A DNA stretch of 64,000 nt from the NCBI GenBank assembly GCA_023415825.1, contig JAEZJF010000022.1, positions 124,001-188,000 of the forward strand, in the 5' to 3' direction. The position numbers and the translations under genes are program-made. This document shows positions 9,601 through 18,500 of the stretch, piece by piece. Origin of the DNA: Bacillota bacterium (GTDB taxonomy: Bacteria > Bacillota > Clostridia > DSM-8532). The notes beneath the pieces are model-generated. The model was not told the DNA's origin, did no database searches, and saw only the letters and a list, made by a program, of their open reading frames with translations. Positions within the stretch are counted from its first letter, which is position 1. Every line of letters begins with the position of its first letter.

Positions 9601-10192
9601 TGCGAACTGCATTCAAGTCGGTTACCGCAATACCTACGTTGGCATTGGTCATCCGTTGGAGCGTGAATGGGATGATGATATGGATTCACCCCGTGGTAAC
9701 CAAATCATCAACAATTTTATTCACGACTGCTGCACGGTCGATCAGGGCTCAGTCGGTATATGGGTCGGCTATGCGAATCATACCTTGATCGAGCACAATA
9801 CCATCAAGAATATGCCCTACTCCGGTATTAATGTAGGCTGGCGATGGAATGCGGGTATTACTTCTTCTCATCACAACAAGATCCTGTGGAACTACGTAGA
9901 TACGGTTATGATGACGGTTGCCGATGGTGGGGGCATCTACTGTGTCGGCGAGCAGTATGGCAACAAGGTGCTTTATAACTATGTGAACAATTCTGATGGA
10001 ACCGGCATCTATTTCGATGAAAAAACCAATTATACTGAAGCTGCATACAACCATACTACAAATATCAAACTAGCTGGATTTAATACCAATGCCAATCTGA
10101 CGGAAAACAATTATCATGATCATTATAATAGTGCTCCGGAGGATGTATCGCTGTTTGGCTGCTCAGAAGATTATGGTGTGAATCTCAGATAA
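6674..10192 (+). CDS. Secreted multimodular carbohydrate-active protein: three lectin-like modules plus right-handed beta-helix
   Basis: An 1172-residue exported protein. Residues 1-37 are a signal peptide with a basic start, a hydrophobic core and a VSA cleavage site. Three related concanavalin-A/DUF1080-like modules follow (about 40-195, 222-400, 412-560); each carries a version of PGLLFRYQDANNFY, weaker in the third (GLITHYTDADNYY). From about residue 606 (FYVAENGNDTWSGLL) to the end lies a parallel beta-helix domain whose opening and LFVEDQRATRS segment resemble the GH141/GH120-like group of fucosidases and xylosidases. There is no lipobox, sortase motif or S-layer domain, so it is probably free outside the cell. 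The start at 6674 has AAAGGAG 8 bases upstream. It lies in front of the oligosaccharide importer, presumably releasing its substrate. Family assignment is tentative. Confidence 0.75.
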   Translation: MKKENEVMFMFKKWKSVIAMFLMLPLLLSTVVNVSAVTSPLFSQDFSVDENLDAWSSTSNQWKIVESGDEKYLTHPGNCNTIISTGDASWTDYTYSADVVITGTLASPGLLFRYQNDNNFYMFLYTPTEGLLRLYKRVNGTFTVLKDVSKSLQLNKAYQFEVKVHGDEIICYVDNEMILTCTDSTFSTGKIGVRIVSGNASATAYIGNPTVSSDTSEPEDEQILFSETFDTLDTTVWGNGQGGDFFLKEVNGDNWLASRSDGIISAGDLTWTDYEVIANVQMTGSGDWNAPGLLFRYQDANNFYMFMYSNYSADKAARLYKRINGSFQLIAEKSYNLSKDTTIEYKVHVFGNTITCYINDKMVLQKTDAQFANGKIGFRSYVNNQPNTYAMIDDISVKKVAEAAEIPEELPDGATFYDTFTNGLTKWTAGVGSFEKEMADGENAVAKPAASAISTLYTGAETWNGYRLEATLSATSGEMGLITHYTDADNYYLATIDYADSTVMLYKGTSLLATKAWRLGEETRLAITVNGQKVSVWVDESKMIDYLDSTALTAGKIGLYAKDADGSFDNVGTFEMGVKDTLPGDYAYDQTPKALTQAPEIRNGIFYVAENGNDTWSGLLDRPNGDLTDGPFATLKKASQAVAAAKIETPNQDYTVMLRSGTYYLDETLELTSANGGSGNYRVTYSAYPGETPVVSGGREVTTQWSTAQDGIWKTTLPAEFDAVDIRQLFVEDQRATRSCEPDNGYWTIAAVDTANYSWIRPNGDIPEAWEGLTGVEMNSRGIWHYNRQSVASFDAATDTVVSNLYIGVQASGVKISANVSSWAGADWLYFENALMFVDTPGEWFYDETTRELYYYPENSADPNELDIVIPYLEMLIEATGTRENPVENLDIYGVSFCHTTWSMPADVERRGIQGGFWGNTRTDPVYAPPAAISYENVIGSRIQNCLFSMMGEGAIAFGAGANGNLIYGCEFDDVGANCIQVGYRNTYVGIGHPLEREWDDDMDSPRGNQIINNFIHDCCTVDQGSVGIWVGYANHTLIEHNTIKNMPYSGINVGWRWNAGITSSHHNKILWNYVDTVMMTVADGGGIYCVGEQYGNKVLYNYVNNSDGTGIYFDEKTNYTEAAYNHTTNIKLAGFNTNANLTENNYHDHYNSAPEDVSLFGCSEDYGVNLR

Positions 10193-10199
10193 TACATGC

Positions 10200-10293
10200 A
10201 TCCGATCGGATCACTGGTGCGGTGCATATAAAATTGCTTTAAGGGGCTGTTCCAAAATAAGATTGTTATTTTGGGACAGTTCTCTTTTTTTTT
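10200..10293 (+). terminator. Rho-independent terminator after the secreted enzyme gene
   Basis: CTGTTCCAAAATAA (10247-10260) pairs with TTATTTTGGGACAG (10266-10279), a 14-base stem with one G-U, followed by a T-run at 10284-10293. A 12-base perfect palindrome ATCCGATCGGAT (10200-10211) sits just after the stop codon. The rest of the gap to 10452 shows no credible gene. Confidence 0.85.
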
Positions 10294-10452
10294 CAATTGG
10301 CTGTTCTATCAACAGAATGATTCGTCTATATTCGGCAGGTCTTGGGGATCTGTTGTGATTTTTGGTATTTTTATAGAAAAAGTAGATCGCAAAATTGATA
10401 AAATCAGATGGTTATCAAGCATTGCTACGGTTAAAATGCATGAAATGAGAGG

Positions 10453-10531
10453 GATTGTTAAATTTAACAGTCGGAAAATATAGCTTTAAAAAGATTTGAC
10501 AGTATCAAGAATATTGGTGTTTTTCTATAAT
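10453..10531 (+). promoter_or_regulatory. Activator-type promoter with two TTTRACAGT direct repeats (copy 2)
   Basis: GATTGTTAAATTTAACAGT begins at 10453, GATTTGACAGTA at 10493 and TATAAT is at 10526-10531. Every spacing equals that in copy 1 at 6493-6571: 32 bases between the repeats, 24 between TTGACA and TATAAT. It precedes the ABC importer operon by about 95 bases. One activator probably drives both units, most simply the neighbouring AraC-type sensor. Confidence 0.65.
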
Positions 10532-10624
10532 AAATTTGTCGGCTGAAAACGCAAATTTAGTTATGTTTTACCACGATAAAAAGGATGCAACATGCTGGCA
10601 ACTAATAGCTAGGAGGGGATGATT

Positions 10625-11590
10625 GTGTCGGAGCAGACATTAAAGTGGCCGACAAAACCGTCGGAAAAGAAAAAGAAACGAGTGAGTACCTATTTTGGCA
10701 AGAAGACCTACAGTTTAACTGCGATGGCAATACCGGGCTCTTTACTGATATTTATTTTTTCTTACGTTCCGATGTTTGGACTTGTTTTGGCCTTCAAAGA
10801 TTTTAGATATGATAAGGGGATTTTTGGGAGTGATTGGTGCGGACTTGAGAATTTTCGATTCTTCTTCAATTCACTTGATGCCTGGCGTGTTACGCGCAAT
10901 ACCTTGCTGCTCAATATGCTGTTTATTTTGACAACATTGATTATCTCGTTGGGTGTGGCATTGGTGTTATATCAGGTCACAAACAGAATCATGATCAAAA
11001 TATATCAGACGTTGATCTTTGCTCCTTACTTTTTATCAATGGCAGTTGTTGCATTCGTTGTCTATGCTTTCTTAAACGTTGATATGGGTGTTATAAACAA
11101 TACGCTTGAAAAGCACGGTATGGGACCGATTCTCTGGTATTCCCGATCGGATCTGTGGCCTGGGCTTTTAACAGGAATAAATCTATGGAAGAATCTCGGA
11201 TATTATGTTTTGGTTTATTATGCCGCACTGATGGGACTGGATGCCTCTTGCTTCGAGGCTGCTGAAATCGATGGTGCAACGAAATGGCAGACTATGGTTA
11301 AGGTTGCAGTTCCTATGATTTCGCCGGTTATCATCGTTATGGTACTGCTGCAAACTGGAAGAATCTTCTATTCTGATTTTGGCCTGTTCTATCTTGTAAC
11401 GAGAAATAGCGGTTCGCTTTACTCAACGGTCGATGTTATTGATACATATATCTTCCGTTCACTGCGTGTTGCAGGCGATATCGGTGTTTCTGCTGCAGTG
11501 GGCATGTATCAGTCTGTGATCGGATTCGTTTTGGTTTTGATTTCCAATCTGCTTGTCCGTCGTTATGATCCAGACAGCGCGCTTTTTTAA
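10625..11590 (+). CDS. Oligosaccharide ABC transporter permease, LplB type
   Basis: A 321-residue inner-membrane permease with about six transmembrane segments. The ATPase-contact EAA loop reads EAAEIDGATKWQTMVKVAVP near residue 209. It matches the LplB branch of CUT1 carbohydrate importers, which take up oligosaccharides released outside the cell. I chose GTG at 10625, with AGGAGG 8 bases upstream, over the ATG at 10619 that abuts the ribosome site. A YtcP-type permease and a large solute-binding protein follow. No ATPase gene is in this operon; such systems normally borrow a shared MsmX-like ATPase encoded elsewhere. Confidence 0.9.
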   Translation: MSEQTLKWPTKPSEKKKKRVSTYFGKKTYSLTAMAIPGSLLIFIFSYVPMFGLVLAFKDFRYDKGIFGSDWCGLENFRFFFNSLDAWRVTRNTLLLNMLFILTTLIISLGVALVLYQVTNRIMIKIYQTLIFAPYFLSMAVVAFVVYAFLNVDMGVINNTLEKHGMGPILWYSRSDLWPGLLTGINLWKNLGYYVLVYYAALMGLDASCFEAAEIDGATKWQTMVKVAVPMISPVIIVMVLLQTGRIFYSDFGLFYLVTRNSGSLYSTVDVIDTYIFRSLRVAGDIGVSAAVGMYQSVIGFVLVLISNLLVRRYDPDSALF

Positions 11591-11600
11591 GGAGGAGATT

Positions 11601-12506
11601 GTGATATATAAAATAAATACCTTACATAACAGAAAGATATCGGGAGACATTCCCTATCACATCATCATGATGCTTGTTTGTCTTATATGCGTGTTGCCCC
11701 TTGTGCTTGTTTTGTCCATTTCATTAACGGATATGGATGAGATCTATCGTAATGGTTATTCATTCTTTCCTTCTAAGTTAAATTTGGGTGCTTATAAATA
11801 CATAGCAAAAAATCCGAAAGAACTGCTTGATGCTTATCAAGTCACCATCTTTGTAACACTGGTTGGTACGGTTTTTGGGTTGCTGTTTACAGCAATGCTC
11901 GCTTATCCGCTATCCCGACGGGATTATCGCTTTAATATGAAGCTGTCATTCCTTGTGTTTTTTACACTTTTATTTAACGGGGGACTGGTTCCCTGGTATG
12001 TTTTGATATCAAAGTATTTGCATTTAAAAGACCAACTGGCGGTTCTAATTCTGCCTTATCTCGTCTATCCGTGGTATGTCATGTTACTGCGAACCTTCTT
12101 CAAATCAATCCCCCACGAGTTGATCGAGTCGGCACAAATTGATGGCTGCGGAGAGTGGCGTACCTTTTGGAGCATTGTGCTTCCGCTTTCCAAGCCAGCG
12201 CTTGCAACGGTAGGACTTCTTATCGCATTCCGTTATTGGAACGACTGGTATCTCGGCATGCTGTATATTACAGATCGTGAGCTGCGTCCGCTGCAATACC
12301 TCATGTATTCGATTATGGCAAACCTCGAAGAGTTCGAGAGAAATTTCCACATTACTGCTATTATGGGAGATATGTCAGCAACGTTCCCTAGCGAACCAGT
12401 GCGCATGGCAATGGCGGTTCTGGGTGTAGGCCCCATGCTGATCGTATTCCCATTTTTCCAGAAGTATTTTGTCCGGGGCCTGGCTGTAGGTGCAGTGAAG
12501 GGATGA
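11601..12506 (+). CDS. Oligosaccharide ABC transporter permease, YtcP type
   Basis: A 301-residue CUT1 permease, partner of the LplB-type gene 10 bases upstream. Six membrane segments are evident, and the EAA loop reads ESAQIDGCGEWRTFWSIVLP near residue 184. I chose GTG at 11601 (protein start VIYKINTLHN), 5 bases after GGAGG, since an upstream reading would run back into the previous gene. The C-terminal FVRGLAVGAVKG is typical for the family. The next gene's leader begins immediately after the stop, and the operon continues with the binding protein. Confidence 0.9.
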   Translation: MIYKINTLHNRKISGDIPYHIIMMLVCLICVLPLVLVLSISLTDMDEIYRNGYSFFPSKLNLGAYKYIAKNPKELLDAYQVTIFVTLVGTVFGLLFTAMLAYPLSRRDYRFNMKLSFLVFFTLLFNGGLVPWYVLISKYLHLKDQLAVLILPYLVYPWYVMLLRTFFKSIPHELIESAQIDGCGEWRTFWSIVLPLSKPALATVGLLIAFRYWNDWYLGMLYITDRELRPLQYLMYSIMANLEEFERNFHITAIMGDMSATFPSEPVRMAMAVLGVGPMLIVFPFFQKYFVRGLAVGAVKG

Positions 12507-12513
12507 TATTGTT

Positions 12514-12568
12514 GTTACCAAGCGAGAGGAGCTCGCAAGAATATAAAATCAAAGGAGAAAAGAAGATG
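12514..12568 (+). repeat. Translation-leader repeat with small hairpin (copy 2)
   Basis: CCAAGCGAG, a GCGAG/CTCGC hairpin (12522-12536), an A-rich stretch and AAAGGAGAAAAGAAGATG closely match 6624-6676. Here it sits between the permease and the binding-protein gene, a place where hairpins often block mRNA decay and raise binding-protein output. Confidence 0.7.
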
Positions 12569-14077
12569 AAAAAAGTAATCGCACTTGTCCTGGCAGTGTT
12601 GATGCTGCTTACGCTGTTTACCGGCTGTGGGAAGCAGGGGGATCCTGCCGCCTCACCCATTGGGGAAAAAGCAACCGGAGAAAAGAGCGGTAATGAAGTA
12701 CCGAAAGAAATTGTGAAACTGAAGCTCGTGACCCGCTGTGGTTCGTTTAAGGATCAGGATCTTGTTCAAGAAGAAATGAATAAGATTCTCCGAGAAAAAA
12801 TCGGCGTAGAAATTGAGCTTGGCTTCATCGGCCTCGGTGAATATGACCAGAACGTACAGACCATGATGGCCGGCAGCGACAATATGGATATCGTCTTCAC
12901 TTCCAACTTTGCAAACGACTATTACTCCGGCATCGCAAAGGGAGCTTTCCTGCCTCTGGATGATCTGCTCAAAGAATATGCACTGAAGTCCTACGCAAAT
13001 GTTCCTGAGAAGTTCTGGGATGCTGTTCGTGTTGACGGTCAGATCTACGGCTTCATCAACTACCAGATCATCGCCAGCGAAAAAGGCCTGATGGCTCGCG
13101 CCGACCTGCTTGATGCATCAGGCTTTGATATCAATAGTGTTAAAAAGCTGGAAGACATTGAGCCATTCCTTGCATATGCAAAGCAATCCGATCCCAGTTT
13201 CATCCCGCTGGAAATGTCCAAGACTGGTATCTTTACTTATCTGAAGAACTATTACGGCTTTGACCTCATTGGTAACGACAGTATGCCGGGTGCCGTCCGC
13301 TTTGCCGATGACAGCATGACTGTCATTAATATCTATGCAACTGAAGAATTTGCAGCATACGTCAATCTGATGCACGACTGGTATAAGAAGGACTACTTTA
13401 TTGCGGACGCCGCCACCTTCACAGCAGTTGCTGATCAGAGAAAGACCGGCAGGATTGCCGCTGCAATTAATCCGCTGAAGCCCGGTATTGAGGGTGAACT
13501 TGCTGTTAACTATGCAAACAAGATGAAAGTCATTGCACTTGATACACCTGTTGCGACCACTACCGGCTGCACGAATACTATGAACGCCATCATGCGAACC
13601 TGCAAGAATCCGGAGAAGGCGATGCAGTTCCTGGAACTGCTGAACACCGATGTTGAACTGAACAACCTGCTGAACTTCGGTATTAAAGATGTACACTACA
13701 ACAAGATTTCTGACAACCAGATCTCACTTATTGCTGACAGTGGTTATGCACCGAACCGTGCATGGACATTTGGCACGGCGTTCCTGTCATACTATCTGCC
13801 CGGACAGGAAACGGACGTTTGGGAACAGACAAAGGCACTGAACGAGGAATCGGTTGCAGCTCCGACGCTAGGCTTCACGTTTGACCCGGGCAAGGTCCGG
13901 TCTGAGATCGCGCAGTGCGCTTCTGTCTATGAAGAGTTTGCGCCGAGCTTGATCACCGGCTCTGTTGACCCGGCCAAGATTCTGCCGCAGTTCCTGGAGA
14001 AGCTGGAGCTTGCCGGTGCTGGCAAGATTATTGCTGAGGAGCAGGCTCAGATTAACGCTTGGCTCACCTCCAAGTAA
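12566..14077 (+). CDS. Oligosaccharide ABC transporter solute-binding lipoprotein (LplA type)
   Basis: A 503-residue lipoprotein that would capture the imported glycan at the cell surface. The signal peptide is MKKVIALVLAVLMLL with lipobox FTGC, the lipidated Cys near residue 21. The mature protein resembles family 1 extracellular solute-binding proteins of the large (about 500-residue) LplA class that pair with LplB/YtcP permeases. The ATG at 12566 follows AAAGGAG at ideal distance; a reading from 12503 would overlap the permease stop. Ligand unknown; the neighbouring secreted beta-helix enzyme suggests a plant-wall or mucin-type oligosaccharide. Confidence 0.9.
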   Translation: MKKVIALVLAVLMLLTLFTGCGKQGDPAASPIGEKATGEKSGNEVPKEIVKLKLVTRCGSFKDQDLVQEEMNKILREKIGVEIELGFIGLGEYDQNVQTMMAGSDNMDIVFTSNFANDYYSGIAKGAFLPLDDLLKEYALKSYANVPEKFWDAVRVDGQIYGFINYQIIASEKGLMARADLLDASGFDINSVKKLEDIEPFLAYAKQSDPSFIPLEMSKTGIFTYLKNYYGFDLIGNDSMPGAVRFADDSMTVINIYATEEFAAYVNLMHDWYKKDYFIADAATFTAVADQRKTGRIAAAINPLKPGIEGELAVNYANKMKVIALDTPVATTTGCTNTMNAIMRTCKNPEKAMQFLELLNTDVELNNLLNFGIKDVHYNKISDNQISLIADSGYAPNRAWTFGTAFLSYYLPGQETDVWEQTKALNEESVAAPTLGFTFDPGKVRSEIAQCASVYEEFAPSLITGSVDPAKILPQFLEKLELAGAGKIIAEEQAQINAWLTSK

Positions 14078-14298
14078 TTAAAAGCATATAGACTTTGCGG
14101 AGAGGTGAGCCGCTGTCACAGAAAACTTAAAATATGCGGAAAAATTTCTGCTCGCGAAGCAGTAAAGAAATGGCAGAGGGTAGCACAAAAATGGGATACC
14201 TTCTGCCGATCTTTACTATTTATACAAAACAGAATTGAGGATATACGTCATGTGGAATTATGGCTACTGGAATCGGAGCAATTAAGCTTCCTGTTATC

Positions 14299-15378
14299 CT
14301 ATCTGGCTAATACCACCCTGTTGCGTCCTTTTTGCTTCGCTTCGTAAAGGGCACTGTCTGCCTTTTCAAGGAGAAGTGTATAGTCTTTCAAAGGATTTGG
14401 AAAACAAGCTACGCCTATAGAGACTGTGATCTGTATGACTTTGCCGTTAAGGAGCTGAATGGGTGCTGCCTCTACTGTTTTTCGGATTCTTTCGGCGATT
14501 TCGATTGCAAGCATAGCGTCACAGTTTGTCATTATGACTGAAAATTCCTCGCCGCCATTACGTGAAACAACATCAGCACCTCTTGTAGAATTAGCCAGAA
14601 GCTCTCCCAACTGGGATAACACCGTATTGCCTTCTATATGACCATAGGTGTCATTCACCTGCTTAAAAAAATCAATATCAATATAAAGAAGAGAGATGCT
14701 CAACTGACTAGAAAGTGCCTGGTCCAGGGCGTGATTATAGAACTGATCGAAGGAGCGTACGTTGTTAAGACCTGTGAGATAGTCCTCCCTGGATTCGACC
14801 CTTGACCTTCTGTATGCGAGGGTAATCCTGTCAAGATAGGAACAATAAAAAAACATCAATACCGATACTACTGAGAACCCTAATGCATATGAAAGAATAG
14901 ATGCTTTTTTAAGTGAAGGCTCAAGCACGAGAAAAGCAAGAGAAATGCTATTGCTCACAAGAACTGCTAATACGGAGATAAACCACTTTTGCCATTTTTT
15001 AATATGAGAATAGGAAACAATACCTACGATCAGCGTGATAAAGACAACATTGGGAATGGTCACATAGGAAGAAATAGATAGGTCAAACAAAAGAAAACGG
15101 CCGATGGTAGTCATGACTCCCACAAGCAGGGCCGAATAGATTCCGGAGTTTAAGGCAGCCATTATAAGAGCAAGGTAGCGAAAATCTATAAGAATCTGAC
15201 CTGGGAGCTGAATAGAAAATTCCATAAGTAAAAGGGATAGCAAACCGAAGATGCATCCAACACATAATCGAACCCTTAAGGGCGACTTCATGGAAAAACC
15301 GACATTTATAAAAATATGATAAATTATGCTTGTGAAAGCAATGAGCATGCAGGCATTAATGATGTACTCCCTGATCAT
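14299..15378 (-). CDS. Membrane diguanylate cyclase, 5TM LytS/YhcK-type sensor plus GGDEF
   Basis: A 359-residue protein. The N-terminal half has five or six hydrophobic segments of the 5TMR-LYT type (with FDLSISSYVTIPNVVF). The C-terminal GGDEF domain carries an intact active site, RNGGEEF near residue 272, and an upstream RGAD matching the RxxD product-inhibition site five residues before it. It should make cyclic di-GMP from two GTP and be feedback-inhibited. The ATG at 15378 has GGAGAGG upstream; the reading from 15489 adds 37 residues without a ribosome site. It is convergent with the ABC importer operon and has no obvious partner gene. Confidence 0.88.
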   Translation of the reverse strand: MIREYIINACMLIAFTSIIYHIFINVGFSMKSPLRVRLCVGCIFGLLSLLLMEFSIQLPGQILIDFRYLALIMAALNSGIYSALLVGVMTTIGRFLLFDLSISSYVTIPNVVFITLIVGIVSYSHIKKWQKWFISVLAVLVSNSISLAFLVLEPSLKKASILSYALGFSVVSVLMFFYCSYLDRITLAYRRSRVESREDYLTGLNNVRSFDQFYNHALDQALSSQLSISLLYIDIDFFKQVNDTYGHIEGNTVLSQLGELLANSTRGADVVSRNGGEEFSVIMTNCDAMLAIEIAERIRKTVEAAPIQLLNGKVIQITVSIGVACFPNPLKDYTLLLEKADSALYEAKQKGRNRVVLAR

Positions 15379-15545
15379 GGCGCCTCTCCAGTTGCTATCC
15401 TTGAAATTACCCGGAATTAAGATTTTGTAGATCAGCAGAATTATTATATTATTATTACTATAAAATTTGAATACTTCTATTTTCAACATATGTCAAATAT
15501 TGATTGATTTGAATACCTTCGAGTGTAACTTATGGAAAAACGCAA

Positions 15546-15573
15546 GAGGGGCGCCTTTTACCGGTGCCCCCTC
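15546..15573 (-). terminator. Terminator after the GH94-type phosphorylase gene
   Basis: GAGGGGCGCC (15546-15555) pairs with GGTGCCCCCTC (15563-15573). Read on the minus strand the hairpin is followed by TTGCGTTTTT, and it lies 20 bases past the stop codon at 15592. Confidence 0.7.
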
Positions 15574-15591
15574 AATAAATGATTCTGCTCT

Positions 15592-18500
15592 CTATTGCAT
15601 ATATCCTGTGATAGAAATGGCTTCTCCCTTTCGTATTTTCTCAGCATAAGGAGCCGGTATGGTATTGCCTTCAAATTCCCTTATTTCATTATTTTTTAAT
15701 TGCACGACAACTCGTGTGAGAACGGCTTTTCCTGCTCCAAAGGTATCTTTTGATTCAGGGTTTATGTAAGTCACCCATGTTGTGCCAAGAAAAGTGAAAC
15801 CTAACCTGCCATCCTTATCAAATAGCCAGCCGGGCACTATGGGGGACAGGCTAAGAGTCAATTCGTCGTTTTTGATGGCAAAGGGTTGTTTTCCCACCAT
15901 CATACAAAACCACATACTTAAAAATTCTGCGGTGGAACCACTCAATCTGGCGACATAACCTTTTCCGTGAGTGCCGGGGTCCGGGTTGGCCGAAGAAGCG
16001 ATAAAGGATGAGTTTTCAAGAGTGCTTCTTCCATAAATCTTAGGATCGATAAACGGAATCAACACATTTTTCATATCTTCGAAGAATTCATCATAAAGGC
16101 CGGCCTTTAACACCTCTAAAATATACTTGTATTCCATATGAGTAAAGATGGATTCATTCTCCAGCCAGCCCGGGGTAAAGGCCCTACCGCGTCCCAATTC
16201 CATGGATTCGTCCTTTAATGGGGCACAAGTCTTGTACATCTTGAGTTTTTTATCGAAAAGAGGGCTGCTTTTTACCCTGTTGTAGAGCAACTTGGCCTCA
16301 GAGGCGCTTTCCATAAGCTTCAGGGCTTTGACAGGGCCTTCCAGATAATGATTGACACAATGGGGCTTGAACTTAAGTATCCGCACATTTTGCTGCCCCT
16401 TGTGGTTTGTTTTGATATAACCCTCCTGGTCTTTAATAAATTCCCACTCTTCAGCCTCAAAGGTAAAATAGGTAGGTACAAGCCCCTGTCCAAAGGTGAT
16501 GGCTTTATTAATGCCTTGATCAAGCTTTTTCAATAACAGTTGCAGGATTGTTTGGATTTCATTTAAACCCATATTTTTTTGATGGCCGCTTAAGCCGTAA
16601 CGGGTTTTTTCACGGTAGGCTTCCCTGCCGGCTGTAACGCTATCCCAGTACTGATAATCCTTTTGAGGATCATTAGAAAGATTATAGATATCAAGTAAGC
16701 TCGATGTTTTAGTAAAAAGCTCATATAGCTCTTCGTGGATTGATATAACCCTATTTTCAAGGTCTTGCTCGTTTTTAAGCCCCATTATGAAATTAATAAT
16801 CCTTTTAACTTCAAAAGTCTCCGACATGCCCGACCCAAACATGCCGGGAAGTCCGTTCATGCTGTCGTTCCAGCCAGGCTTGTCGCCCTCCATCTCAACC
16901 CCCATGCCAAGGGGGTCAAGGGAGGTGAACTTTATCAATGCAAGGCTTAAGAGCTTTTCAAATAGGTTTGTCTTATAAACAGGACCTTGTCCGAATTGGG
17001 TTCTTACCCAGGTTCTATCCTGTTGACGTTTATCAATAAGTTCCTTTTTATCCTCGTCTTCCATTTTAGCATGATACTGTCTGACCTTACCGTTGACGTG
17101 GACATACTTGTCCTTCCTGGGCAGAACAAAGACATGGCTGTCATAGAAACGATAGCTTTTATCTTCAAATAGAAGCCTCGCAACGTTTTCCGGGTAGACT
17201 GCAAGGTAACTGTCTACCAAATCCATATTATAGGTCCAGTGATCGCTCCAATAGCCTTCTCCGTAGTCAGCTTCAATATTTTGGGTGGAATGATGGAGAG
17301 CCAGCGTTAGAAGCCTATCTTGAGCAATTTCAGAATCTAAGCCTTTATCCTGCATAAGCTTCAAAAACCTACCTGGAGTATAGGGCTTTAGAAAGAAGGT
17401 TTTGACAGCATCCTGGTCATTGGGGTCAAATTGTGCTAAAACCGCCGCTATCCCATCCGGCGAGAGGATAAAGGTGCACCCCTTAACCACCAGAGGGTTG
17501 TAGCCATCGGTCTGAATGAGATTCATAAACATTTTGATATTAAAACCCCTAATAGCAGGGTTAATGAGTGTATCGTTACGCCGGTTCTGGTTGGCATCCC
17601 GGAAATTGCCGTTACCCTGGGAGTAGAATTCGGCGGCAAGAGAAAAAAAGTTATAGTCCCGTTCCAGGTCTCCGTGCTTTCTTGAGTAAACATGATAAAC
17701 GAAGGGGTCTTTGTCATTCTCAAGAAGAAGGGGATATCCGCCGCGCATGACGTTATCCAGGTAGCATTGTCTGACATAGCCGTCAAAGAGTGCTGAGCCT
17801 GTCCGGGTTTCCACTGTTTTTGTCAGGCTTTCGATAAGCTGATGTGCTTCCGCGTGCTTTTTGTCAAAAAACTGCATTGTGCCAATACGGGCAAGATCAC
17901 TTTGGATGATAGAGATATCAGAGACATTTCCTATCAGGCTCATGATCTTTATTTTAGCGTGAGGCTCCAAGGCTCTGGCCACAGCTGAGAAGCCGCAAGG
18001 CTTCTTGTTCACGATGATCTGTTCCTTTTTAAGGAGCTCATCAATACTATGAGCCATAAAAGAGACAGGGTAGGCAAGGGCCGTATTGCTTCCGAAAATC
18101 AAATCGATGTCAACAATAGGCTTTAAGGGAGTGCCTTCCTGGTCTGAGGCAAAGCTTAAATAAAAATGACCGGATGTAATATCGGAGACCTCGGCGGAGT
18201 CTGCAGTACTGGAACGAACTTTGTAATAAGGTATTTGGTTTTCCAGATTATAAACATGCATCCAGGCCTGCAGGGTGTACCCAAGCTCTTTATAGGCATT
18301 GTTGTCGATTCCGTATGGAATAATGCCAGGAAGCCCGTCTAGTACCTCCATCTGGATTGCTTTGTCCGAAAGATTTTCAATGGTTATTTCTCTGGCTAAA
18401 GCTGCAAAGTTTTCATGAGGAAGAGTAAAGGTGCTGACTGAAACGGAAAGGGCCTTTGATTCATTGAGGTATTCAAGGGATAGCTCGTGGGGCTTAATAA

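Noticed and set aside
10200..10211. 12-base palindrome ATCCGATCGGAT as an operator
   Set aside because: It sits after a stop codon before a terminator, with no promoter nearby; more likely chance or part of the terminator region.
10271..10483. Plus-strand reading frame of 70 codons after the secreted enzyme gene
   Set aside because: It starts inside the terminator hairpin, has no ribosome site and runs into the shared regulatory element; composition is AT-rich and not coding-like.
14105..14347. 80-codon plus-strand frame after the binding-protein gene, and imperfect hairpin near 14175-14208
   Set aside because: GTG start lies too close to any ribosome site, the end overlaps the GGDEF gene and there is no recognisable motif. 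The hairpin lacks a T-run.
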